Shown here: positions 55,458 to 64,000 of the stretch, piece by piece
Position numbering within the stretch: the stretch's first letter is position 1
How the letters are laid out: the number at the start of each line of letters is the position of its first letter
NCBI GenBank assembly: GCA_030512335.1
Contig: JAULSU010000004.1
Coordinates: forward strand, 4,340,001 to 4,404,000
Reading direction: 5' to 3'
DNA from: Immersiella caudata
Lineage: Eukaryota; Ascomycota; Sordariomycetes; Sordariales; Lasiosphaeriaceae
DNA length: 64,000 nt
Translations under genes and position numbers: made by a program
The notes under the pieces: model-generated
What the model saw: the letters and a program-made list of their open reading frames with translations, nothing else
Database searches by the model: none
Told to the model about the DNA's origin: nothing

Positions 55458-56459
55458 ATGACGCGAAGCTCCCAAGCACGCTCTGGCGCACCCCGGACGG
55501 CGGGCCTCAGAGAAACCCTCAGAGAAACCCTCCCCCTTCTCGACACCAACGTCTCGAATGATGTCACGTCAGGGGCCGCGCGAAGTGTCACGAGCGAGGC
55601 AACTAGCTGGGGAGAAGGTGAGATTATCGAGTTTGGCGAGGCCGTCTCAGACAGCCAAAGCAATGCCGAACTGGTGGCAGCCCCCAGCGCAGGAGACTCC
55701 GGTTGGGACGGATGCAGCCTCGGCACCAGCAGTGAGGCTGGCGACGCCGGGTCGGTGATAGCCCCCGCCTCCGCCTCCGCCGCCGGAGACTCCGACTGGG
55801 ACGGGTGTAGTGTAAGCACCGGCACCGACAGTGATGCCGATACCGCCGCCAGCCGCTCCGGTGCCCCCGGCTTCCCCGGCGCCACGAGCTCCCCAGATGC
55901 TGCCAGTTCCTCCGCTTCCGCCGGCCCCACCACCGGCCCCCACACCGCCGGCCCGCCCCCGAACGCCACCGAACCGACCGCCCCCGCCCCCGTGCCCACG
56001 TCCACATCGACGCCCTCTTCTCCCGGTTCTGCCCGCCGCAGCCTCTCCCCAGCGCCCGCGCCCCCGTCCTCCCCCGATATTTCCTCCCGCCGCCGCCTCT
56101 TCAACGAGGCCCAACGCCGCCGCGTCGCCCAGAACGCTCACCACATGGGCCACGTCTGGCAAGAACACGCCGCGTACGTCGCCTCTCTCGCTCGCGAAAC
56201 CACGGAGTACGTGCGCCTCGCGCAGGGGACGCGAAGAGAAGACAAGCTTTCCTGCAAGGGGTGTTTAGAGTGCGTGGTTTGCTATTTGCATGCTGCGGCG
56301 GGGGTGGGGGTTTTGGCTTTTCTGGCGACGAAGTTTGCGGTGAGGGTTGCAGTTAGTGGGGTTATTGCTGGGGTGAAGCAGTTGGGGTGTGATTTGGGCG
56401 TGGCAAGGGCGGAGTATGTGTTTTGGAGCACTGAAGGGGAGAGGATAATTGACTGCTGA
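55458..56459 (+). CDS. Low-complexity protein with duplicated WDGCS motif
   Basis: First ATG at 55458 (the frame is open slightly further upstream without ATG); 333 residues, single exon. Residues 17-25 contain a duplicated LRET. Two copies of a short unit, GDSGWDGCS (79-87) and GDSDWDGCS (110-118), lie in an acidic Ser/Ala region. Residues ~120-210 are Pro/Thr/Ser-rich. The ordered part is at the C-terminus: basic helix RRRLFNEAQRRRVAQNAHHM, then CKGCLECVVCYLHAAAGVGVLAFLATKF, a Cys-rich hydrophobic segment that may insert in a membrane or be palmitoylated. No family recognised. The reverse strand is open over much of this region because of the high GC content, but the plus model has the better end features. 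Confidence 0.5.
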   Translation: MTRSSQARSGAPRTAGLRETLRETLPLLDTNVSNDVTSGAARSVTSEATSWGEGEIIEFGEAVSDSQSNAELVAAPSAGDSGWDGCSLGTSSEAGDAGSVIAPASASAAGDSDWDGCSVSTGTDSDADTAASRSGAPGFPGATSSPDAASSSASAGPTTGPHTAGPPPNATEPTAPAPVPTSTSTPSSPGSARRSLSPAPAPPSSPDISSRRRLFNEAQRRRVAQNAHHMGHVWQEHAAYVASLARETTEYVRLAQGTRREDKLSCKGCLECVVCYLHAAAGVGVLAFLATKFAVRVAVSGVIAGVKQLGCDLGVARAEYVFWSTEGERIIDC

Positions 56460-57134
56460 GGAAGGACGTGGTGTCTTGTGTTGTTTGAGTAATTGGGGGG
56501 TTGTTTTGTTGATGACGGAAAAGGGGTTGTCATGCTTGGCGTTGGTTAAGGTACGGAGGCGTCCGCCGATTGAAGACGGATATATGAAGGGTGCATCGCC
56601 GGAATACCTTTTTTTTGCCAGCCATAACTGCATTGTATCTTGGAGCGTTGGCTTTACATTCCGCGGGAGATTTGATACCCGGCTTAGTGTTTCTGGGAGC
56701 CAAGGGATCACCGTCTTTTCGGCACCCTAACCAACCCAACAACACCAAATTGCAAATGCCTTGTTGTTAAATGAACCCATGCATCGCGTTGTTGTTTCTT
56801 CTACAGACCATTTGTCGCATGTCACTGTGATGTTGGTAGCCGTCTGTTCTGGTGAGACAACATCATCTCAACTCAATATCTCGGGTGCGACTCGAACCCC
56901 ATCTGTGCTGCATGCCACAACACAAGTAAACAAATGACCAAACCTTTGTCTTGCACCGGTAAGCAAAAAAAATATGGCTATATATTTCCACCCTCCTCAA
57001 CAACGTCAAGCCCCCGGCTCGGCAGACAACACGGCGGCCCTCACCACGCTCCTTTTTACACACTCTTTTCACCACGTTCCTTTATCACACTCGTTTCCTT
57101 ACCTCCCCTAGGCATTCCCTCAGTTCTTCCCAAA
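56460..57134. other. Intergenic region upstream of TNT-domain gene
   Basis: Contains TATATATT at about 56979-56986, ~150 nt upstream of ATG 57135, and a C/T-rich leader. A GGGTTCGAGTC on the minus strand near 56890 resembles a tRNA T-loop but lacks the other arms. Confidence 0.45.
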
Positions 57135-58019
57135 ATGAAGCTCCCCACAACTCTCACCCTTCTAACCAACCTCCTCGCCCCCCGCGACGCATCAACCCAC
57201 GACTCCCCTGGCACAGCCCCTCCCTCCCAACTGACCCCCTCCTTCACCCCCAACGAAGCCAAATGCGGCGCCTTCCCTGTCGAGTATTGCGCTCCTCCCA
57301 TCGAATACAACGCCACCCTCCGCTACAAATACGTTTGCGGCGACAAGTGCGCCCCCTTTCTCTTCCTCTTCCCCTCTTCCACACCTCAAAGCCACCCTCT
57401 GTTGCCAAAGAAAATTTAAAAAAAAAATTGACCTACTGACTTCTTCAGACGCCTCGGACCAACCCGCCTCCCCCAACGCCTCCCCCTCGACTCCGTCTTC
57501 GACATCTACGATCGCTTCGGCGGACTGTGCCCCGGCCCCTTCATAACCCAATACTGGAACCCAACACCAAGCGTGAACTGGTGGAACTACCCCGATAACC
57601 TCGGGTACTCCCTGAACGATGAGGGCGTCCCGATCAAGGGCAACATTACCTTGCCCGTGGGGACGCTGATAGATCGGTTTGGAAGAGAGGGCGGCAACTT
57701 CAGCAGCCCTGCGGGAGCACCGTACATGCAGCGATCGTTGCCGCCTAGTAATCTTGATGTGCAAGACGGGGAATACCCCTAGTGAGTTTTGTTACGGCCC
57801 GCGAGTGGAGAGAGCATGCTAAGGGTCAGCAGTTTTCCGTATAATTACCATCTGTACCGAGTCATTAAGCCGTTTGTGGTCATTGCTGGGCCGATTGCGC
57901 CTTGGTTTGGGCAACCTGGACAGGGAGTCCAGTACGAGTTGTACCAGAACCTCTCGTTGTTGGTTGCGCTGTCGTATCTGAAGCGCTTGAAGCCGACGGT
58001 GCTCATTCCCGCATCATGA
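57135..58019 (+). CDS. Secreted TNT-domain protein, probable NAD+ glycohydrolase
   Basis: Three exons: 57135-57346, 57449-57781, 57833-58019; introns of 102 and 51 nt in phase; 243 residues. A hydrophobic N-terminus (leucine-rich, ~15 residues) suggests secretion, followed by a Cys-containing segment. The C-terminal ~130 residues match the TNT fold of fungal surface NADases: a first YDRFGG, a WWNYP region, an IKGN...LPVGT..DRFG block, PAGAPY with QR.LPP, and at the end PWFGQPGQG followed by QY.L. The conserved Arg, Gln and aromatic positions of the family are all visible and the frame is unbroken. Known members hydrolyse NAD+ to nicotinamide and ADP-ribose and are attached to conidia or secreted; the domain is shared with a mycobacterial toxin. 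No immunity or antitoxin-like neighbour is evident. It converges on the phospholipase D gene. Confidence 0.85.
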
Positions 58020-58192
58020 AGATCGCTGTGTTGGCGCTGTATCTGTTTGTAAAACAGGATATATGGCGAGCACTGCATTAGAGGATTCATGGTAACCGAT
58101 AATTACGTTGGTGCTATTGACACTCGAAAATACGGAATACTGAATACATCAACTAAATACAATGCAAGTTGTAACGAGTAGCTCGTACTCGC

Positions 58193-61006
58193 CTAGGTGT
58201 AGACGCTTTCTGTCCAAGAGTTGACTTGCAATCCCTTCTCGGCCATCTCTGCATCCCTCAAAAAGTCCAGTGGCATCCAGACCAGGTGACCCCTGATCTT
58301 GTTCAGTTTGTGCCTGACCTCGTCAGGAGGGATCATCCTGTCAAAGATGTGGCCGGGTTTGACGCCTTTTGCTGGAAGGAAGCCATTATAATCGTCAAAG
58401 GTTTTAACTGCGAGACGATGTCAGTGCCTCAAGCCGCATCATGGTGACAACATTTGCTTACCGTGATCATCTGGGTCAGCATGGAACAGTTGCCGAAAGA
58501 TGAGTGTGTTCGTCGTCGCCTGTCCCGTCCAGGTTTTCCATAGGTCATCGTTCATAGGATCCTCCACCAATTTCCAAGACTCATCATCGTCTTTAACAGC
58601 ATTCGGCGAATCGTCACCTGGCGGCTGAGCGTTTGGGTCATTCGTTCCATCCAATTCTTGAGGGGGCAGCAGACCGAGATGCTCTCTCCAAAGGTACCGT
58701 CTGAGCGTAGATGCGTGCCAGCCAGCTTCGTATGGTTCACCATCCATTGTGGACTGGAACGTCTTTCTATCTTCAATGACGACACTCAGTTCGCTGTCAT
58801 GGTACCCCACTTGGCTTCTGTCGTTGAGGTTGCTCGAGCCACAGACAACGATGCGATCGTCTGCAATGAGCAGCTTGGCGTGAATATACAGCTCTTCCTG
58901 TATCCAGTGGTTGACCTCGTCCTCTGCATCGCCATCCCATGGCACATCCAGAATCGTGCCTGGGCCGGCCATGGCGTGATGTGCGACGCTGAACGGGGAG
59001 TCTGTGTCCTTGTCCTCCTCCCTTGCGGCTTCGAAGCGCTCCTTGACATCAATTCCCTTCTCCTCTGCATCTGGCCTGTGATCTGCATTGTTTTTCTTCA
59101 AGGCTCCACCAACAACGCCTCTCTGCTCACGGAGCTTGCCCATGTGGGTGTCGTGACCACCATCCACGTCGACTGTACCATGGATGCCCTCACCCATGAT
59201 TTCTTCCGCCTCGGCTCGCTGGAGTTCCTGGTATTTTACGCCGGACTGCTCCTCTGCTTTCTTGATCGCCGGTGTCTTGTTGAGCCGGTCGTACGTCCTA
59301 AGGTTGAAGAAAAAGATGTGATCATGAGGGTTAACTCCTTCCTTCCGCACCTGCTCGAAGATACTGTGTTCTCCGCGGCAGATGGACTTGTACTGGTAAT
59401 CCATGATGGCTCGAGTCCCAGTCGCGCCGTCTTCTCTCAGGTCTCCAGCAAAACCAGGGATTGCTGGGATGAGGATGATGACACGGAACTTCCTTCCCTC
59501 GTTGCTTGCCTTCACCACCGCGTCAACAATTGCCCGACCGATCTTGTTGTGGATAGGGCTTTGTTGATCGCCCGTGGCGGTAATGAAGAATTGGTTCTCA
59601 ATGTACACGTAGTGCTTGGCGTTTCTGATGATCTCGCAGTAGGCATTCTGGATCGATTGTTCCGTCAGGATACCACTAGACCAGTCGGCGCTCGATCGAA
59701 CTACCTGTACATTGAGGGTTCCACGGTCATCCAGGTTCTTGGTTTCCATGTGGGTGAGCGGATGAACCACATACCCTCCTACGGGGTGCTTCGGTCTCTG
59801 CACGCCAACTAGATCTTCGTCATCTCCCTGCCGGCCCCTGAGCTCCAGCCACTCGAACCGCTTGTCGCGTTTGTATTTGTCTCTCTTGACAAAGTTCCAG
59901 CGGAGGACGAAGTGCTCTGCGATGTCGTAGACACTCGGGCCAATGACCCCCATCGCGACGTCGTGCCAGGGCATGCGGCCGTAGTCAGCTTTGCTCAGCT
60001 CGTTTTGCTTCCAGTCTTGGACATTCTTGAAATCCATAATGCGGTTATTGTTGAAGTCCTGACCTGGCCAAACCTCGTTCGCGACCCCTTCTGGATGCAC
60101 ATCTGCCAGGGTGTGCTGGTGGAAATCCCAACGGCCGAAGCACAGATCAAGACCCCCAACAAAGGCCATCTTGTAGTCAATGACGATGAGCTTCTCGTGG
60201 TGCGCCCAGTAAAATGTCATGTCGGCGGCGTTCTCCAGGACATTGTGGTCAGGGTGGCGCATGATCTTGATGTTGCCATAGCCTGGTGAGCCCTCGGGGC
60301 ATAATGACTGGAGGGCATGCTTGGTGTGCACGGAATTGCAGGTCAAAGCTGCTTCAACTTCGCGATAGACCATGACGTAGATCTTGACGCCCGCCTCGGC
60401 GCGACGCTTTAGGATTTGGTCCAGACGCCATTGTTGGTTGAAGTGCGGTGGTCGGCGAAGAAACAGCTCTGGCGAGAGCCACCAGTCCGCAATGTAGATA
60501 GTCTCCTGCGCCTGCTCGAGGGCGACAGACACAGCCTGGACCATGTCAGACCAGGACGAAGATACGGCAGTGAGTTACGTACCCAAAAGTAGTCTCTCCC
60601 GTCGACATACCACTTCACCATGTTACCCTCGCGCTCGGGAAAGTAGGACTCGAACCGATGCGACTCGGCGATCTTGCTGCGCTTCTCGTCGCAAGCCTTC
60701 TCGTGTTCCTCGTCATGGCGATGCTGGGGGTTGAACTGTTCGGCGGCGTGTCAACCACACGGTCTGAGTAGGTAGGATCTGGTCCTGAACAAGTACCTAC
60801 CAAGTTCGCAAACTTGCCGATCTTATGCCTAAACAGCAATTAGCAAAGCGCACTGCCGGTCCGAGGCTCCGGGCATACTTTTGGTGGATGAGATGCACTT
60901 TTGCATCTTGGAGATGGGTGTGATGAAGTTTCTCCTTCAGCTCGTGGAAAGGATGCTTCAGCTTCTGGCTGACGCCATGATCATGTTTTCCGTTCGGCTC
61001 GCCCAT
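58193..61006 (-). CDS. Phospholipase D
   Basis: Five exons: 61006-60879, 60828-60801, 60735-60583, 60535-58462, 58407-58193; introns of 50, 65, 47 and 54 nt, all in phase; 865 residues. It hydrolyses phosphatidylcholine to phosphatidic acid and choline. The start chosen is the first ATG of the frame (MGEPNGKHDHGVS). N-terminal basic helices lead to VDGRDYFW joined to the core ETIYIADWWLSPELFLRRP. The two HKD motifs are intact: HHEKLIVIDYKMAFVGG (~215) and YIHAKLLIADDRIVVCGSSN (~660), with IENQFFIT between them. A charged insertion separates the halves, as in fungal PldA/Spo14-related enzymes; no PX or PH domain is present. The last exon supplies the usual C-terminal LVWMPLDFL. Divergent from the GLTP gene. 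Confidence 0.93.
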
Positions 61007-62045
61007 CGCGACGTGCAGCGCGAGAGGAAAGAGGTTGGGGAAGGTCTTGGCAGGGGTAGGTTGCACTCCCAAACAAACTGCAGATCTTAGGAATGCTGGA
61101 GGAGAGGAGCTGCGAGCAGAACGTCGTCAATTGGAGAAAACGGAGAAGCGATTGACTATAACCAGTGGTCTAAATAGACAAAAGGGAATCGAGGACGGAT
61201 GCGGTCACGCTAAGCCAGGGCACGCTGGCTCGCTCTTCTTCTTAAGGTGAATACACCAGGCGACGGCATCATGTTGCCCCCAGCTTCGGGTATTCGGCCA
61301 CCTCAGGTGGTACGTCTGTGGCCCATGGCGTAGTTCATGCACCAATGGTCCTGAGGAGGGGTCTAGAAAGCAAGCTTCAACGGTTGGCAGCAGGAGGAAA
61401 CAGCGCTCGGGGGTTGGCACGGGCAACTGGCCGAAGGCACAAGCCAGCATGACGTCATTCGCCTAAGCTAATTGGCGGGGTTAGAACCGTCAGGGCGGAC
61501 GAAGAGGTGAGCAATCTGTCACCGGAGTTAGAACGCTGTAGTCAATCTAATTATATCCAAGATCCATGCTCTCTTGTTGTACGTCAACTTCCGAGACGAT
61601 GACAGCTGAGGCGTTGCTGTGGTGGGATGAGGTCGTGGTGAAGACCAACCTCAAGTGCGGGGTCACTATCGAGGACGACAACAGCCGCCGACGCTATTGT
61701 CACTGCGACCAATTCCCCAATCCCAAAAGATGTAGCATGGGGAAATGAAGAACTGTTTCACTGAACATTTTAACCACCTATGCTCGCGTTCATACTTGAA
61801 TCGGAGATGACGGATACCACGTGACTCTTCCCGTGCTGATGGCAGCCCAACTGCGGGGGAGGGGCAACGGACGGAGCGGGGCATCCCTTGCTAAATGGGC
61901 CCGGCCGGATTCCTGTGGGGTTCATCGCGGTTTCAAGGTTGTTGACCGCCCAACTGCCCGCATTCCCCCTATCCTCCTAGCTTCTCCTCTCCAACCAGCG
62001 ACTTGTTGATCGAGCCAGCATCCGACCACCGAAGACACCAGCAAA
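61007..62045. other. Divergent intergenic region between PLD and GLTP genes
   Basis: About 1 kb separating two lipid-related genes transcribed away from each other. A perfect CRE is at 61450. No protein-like frame is supported. Confidence 0.5.
61450..61457. promoter_or_regulatory. CRE palindrome TGACGTCA between PLD and GLTP genes
   Basis: Perfect 8-bp site, ~445 nt upstream of the PLD start and ~590 nt upstream of the GLTP start. Effect on either gene is inference. Confidence 0.4.
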
Positions 62046-62867
62046 ATGGCGGCTGTTCAGATCCCTGCAGGAGGTACCTACCTCGACACCATGAAGCGGG
62101 ACTTCACCAAGGTGCCCGTCGATGCCGTCAAGAGCAATGCCATCTCGACGTCTGAGTTTCTCGAAGCTGCCGAGTCCCTCACCACCATGTTTGGTAGCTC
62201 CCCCGCCCTGTTAACCCTGCCTCCTGTAGGACCATGCTGACTCGCCTCGAACTTCGAAGACCTCCTCGGCTCTGTTGCCTTCTCCCCAGTCAAGAAGGAC
62301 ATGCTCGGCAACGTTGAGGTGCACATGTCCCTTGTTGTCCCCAAGCCCGTGCCAAGCTTGGCGGCTAACCCAGGTTCCCAACCAGAAAATCCGCAAACGC
62401 TACCTCGCCGCCCCCCTCGAATCCGAGAACCTCCAAGACCTTGTCCGAAACGAGCTCAAGTTCGGCTCGCACGTCGCGACCGAGGGCCTGGTCTGGCTGG
62501 TCAGGTACGAGCTTGAACACATAATTTAAGAGTAGGGAAGCCCGCTGACACGTCTTCTGTTTGCAGAGGCCTCGAGTTCACCTGCATTGCTCTCAGCCAG
62601 AACGTGGCCAAGCCGACTGAGGAGCTCGCCGACTCGTTCCGCGGCGCCTACGGCTCGACCCTCAAGCCCCACCACAGCTTCCTCGTCAAGCCCGTCTTCA
62701 GCGCCGCCATGAGCGCTTGCCCGTACCGAAAGGACTTCTACAGCAAGTTGGGGTCTGATGATGCCAAGGTTCAGGAGGAGCTCAGTGAGTACCTCGCTGC
62801 CCTGGAGAAGATTGTGGGCGTCCTCAAGGAGTTCCTCGCGAGCAAGGATGCCCAGTGGAAGAAATAA
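62046..62867 (+). CDS. Glycolipid transfer protein, HET-C2-like
   Basis: Four exons: 62046-62193, 62261-62319, 62386-62504, 62567-62867; introns of 67, 66 and 62 nt; 208 residues, the normal GLTP length. Intron 1 ends in GAAG, an atypical acceptor, but no other AG gives an open frame. The protein moves glycosphingolipids between membranes in the cytosol. Binding residues are visible: DMLGNVEK (the D...N..K of the sugar site), EGLVWLVRGLEF with the Trp platform, and LKPHHSFL with the conserved His. The start MAAVQIPAGGTYLDTMKR and the stretch SFRGAYGSTLKPHHSF are close to HET-C of Podospora, whose allelic variants trigger heterokaryon incompatibility with NLR partners. Whether this copy has that role is unknown. 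Confidence 0.93.
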
Positions 62868-63289
62868 GCAACGTCTATCACGCCCGCGGGCGTGGGCATA
62901 CTTGGCTGGAACTGGTTCCGGAGCAAAGTATTCGGCTGAGGATCTTGACATTAGCGGCATTACGCGGTATTTATCTGAATGTTAGCAACACACTGTGACC
63001 CTTGTTAGTTGCACCCAATCTCCTATTGGAACCGTCCCAGCGCCGAAAATGTGGGTGCCAGAAGTTGCCAGTCTGGGCAACCGTGGTCGCTCCTTCCTTC
63101 AACCTACATTAGGGCTTGCCACTCAAGCAACCAACACAAGGAAGGAAGGAGACAGCTCAGCTCAGGGCAAGAGAAGTTTCCACTTAGCAAGCGCCACAAT
63201 CCCGCAGATTTTCGCGATTTCCTCAGCCGTCTGGCAAAACCTCACTACGTTACCTTCAAGAGCCTTGCCCATCCAACTCAAGTGCCCCA
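62868..63289. other. Intergenic region
   Basis: 3' region of the GLTP gene and upstream region of the next small gene. Nothing supported. Confidence 0.45.
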
Positions 63290-63479
63290 ATGGCTCGCCC
63301 CCATCCTTCGGCCGCCGAGATCGAGCTTGCCAACCTCACGCAGGCCATTCTCAGAGTGCAAGCGCGTCAGGCTGCTGTGGGTTCCTTTTGCCTTCCAACC
63401 AGTTCCAGTGCCATTCATGATCTAACTGTATGTTCAGTTGCAGCAACAGGTCGCCGCGGCACCTACCGCGCATCGATGA
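63290..63479 (+). CDS. Small coiled-coil-like protein (weak, possibly incomplete model)
   Basis: ATG 63290 starts a helical segment (AAEIELANLTQAILRVQA) that joins across a well-formed intron, 63377-63437 (GTGGGT donor, CTAAC branch, CAG acceptor, phase 0), to LQQQVAAAPTAHR and a TGA at 63477; 42 residues. The heptad-like Leu/Ile/Val spacing suggests a short coiled coil. Downstream (63530-63700) the plus strand is purine-rich and one frame ends in an acidic ELKQESED-type C-terminus, so the gene may continue through another intron that I could not place. Confidence 0.4.
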
Positions 63480-64000
63480 AGTCCATGTGATTAAAGCAAG
63501 TGGCATTTTCTTTCCCGAGCATAGGAACGACAGGGCAGGTGGAGGAAGCAGAGGCTGAGAAAACGAGAGAACAGGAGGAAGGAAGGGAAGCAGGAGAGAA
63601 AGAAGGAGTAGGAAAATGGCAACAAGGCAAAGCAGACTGAGGATATGGAGGATGAGGGAGGTGAAGAGGCGGAGCTGAAGCAAGAGAGTGAGGATTAGTA
63701 ACAGGTTAGTGACCGCCTTCCAAATCAATTGCGCGCTGATGCGTCAATCCTGACCTGTAAGGATGCCTAGATCGCTTCCTTCCCTTTCGGCAAGGCCTTA
63801 CATATTTCCAAGATTACGTTCGACTAGCTTGATTTCGTTCTCATGTCATGAGTATTCGGAGCTCCAAACTTTAACACTACGGGGCCCTCGCTCGTTGAGC
63901 CATCAGCAAATGACCCATCAGCTAATTTAAAAAGGCCTCGGCTGGGTTTCAAAGGCCATCCACGCAAAGTGATTGAAGAGAACCAATGCTAGTTAGAATG
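63480..64000. other. Purine-rich tract and window end
   Basis: About 63530-63700 is strongly purine-rich (GGAGGAAGGAAGGGAAGC and similar) and may be Glu/Lys-coding exon sequence of the preceding gene. Beyond 63720 nothing is seen up to the window edge. Confidence 0.35.

Noticed and set aside
56870..56950. Possible tRNA on minus strand (GGGTTCGAGTC)
   Set aside because: No pairing T-stem, anticodon arm or acceptor stem could be drawn around it. The same holds for GGTTCGAGTCC inside PLD exon 3 and GGGTTCGAAC near 24980.
58658..59812. 384-codon plus-strand frame over phospholipase D
   Set aside because: Lies entirely within the PLD coding exon, whose HKD motifs are intact; no domain in the antisense translation.
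1..64000. Secondary-metabolite cluster, CRISPR, provirus or intact transposon
   Set aside because: No polyketide synthase, NRPS or terpene synthase, no spaced repeats, no viral or transposase motifs were found.

Overview
The window is nuclear DNA of a filamentous ascomycete (Pezizomycotina, most likely Sordariomycetes). The evidence is short introns (mostly 45-140 nt) with GTRNGT-like donors and CTAAC/CTGAC branch sites, a fungal-type translation elongation factor 3, a HET-C2-like glycolipid transfer protein, DUF3433 membrane proteins and small secreted proteins. No prokaryotic features, rRNA, convincing tRNA, CRISPR array or intact transposon was seen. Gene models were made by hand by joining exons in phase; no search was run.

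Layout. 1-6 kb: 3' end of an RNA-ligase-like gene, an acidic small protein with an in-frame stop in mid-frame, a class I glutamine amidotransferase (minus) and one weak two-exon gene. 6-8.6 kb: a secreted selenium-binding-protein-like enzyme and a CsbD-like stress protein (minus). 11.4-15 kb: eEF3. 15.4-18 kb: a secreted CPAF-like S41 peptidase (minus). 18.9-23 kb: a 1262-residue RGG-box protein of unknown function. 23.5-27.6 kb: a macro-domain protein (minus) and cytosolic glutaminyl-tRNA synthetase. 29-41.5 kb: a DUF3433 membrane protein, a small secreted protein, a microbial-type PARG-like protein, a decayed gene of a common fungal family, and a second large membrane protein. 43-45 kb: a decayed NB-ARC (NLR-like) gene.

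45.9-64 kb: a secreted alpha/beta hydrolase, mitochondrial NADH-cytochrome b5 reductase, an MFS transporter, the DEAD-box helicase Dbp7, a low-complexity protein with a repeated WDGCS motif, a secreted TNT-domain NADase-like protein, a five-exon phospholipase D (minus) divergent from the HET-C2/GLTP gene, and a small coiled-coil-like gene near the end.

How they fit together. This is mostly an ordinary gene-rich euchromatic segment mixing housekeeping genes with secreted and accessory genes, and I see no convincing biosynthetic cluster. Three things recur. Several genes act on NAD+/ADP-ribose (macro domain, PARG-like, TNT NADase). Perfect CRE palindromes (TGACGTCA) sit upstream of four genes, including the CsbD stress gene. 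Two recognition- or paralogue-type gene families survive only as relics. No clearly new system was found; the best leads are the RGG protein, a shared motif in two introns, and the in-frame stop at 2416.
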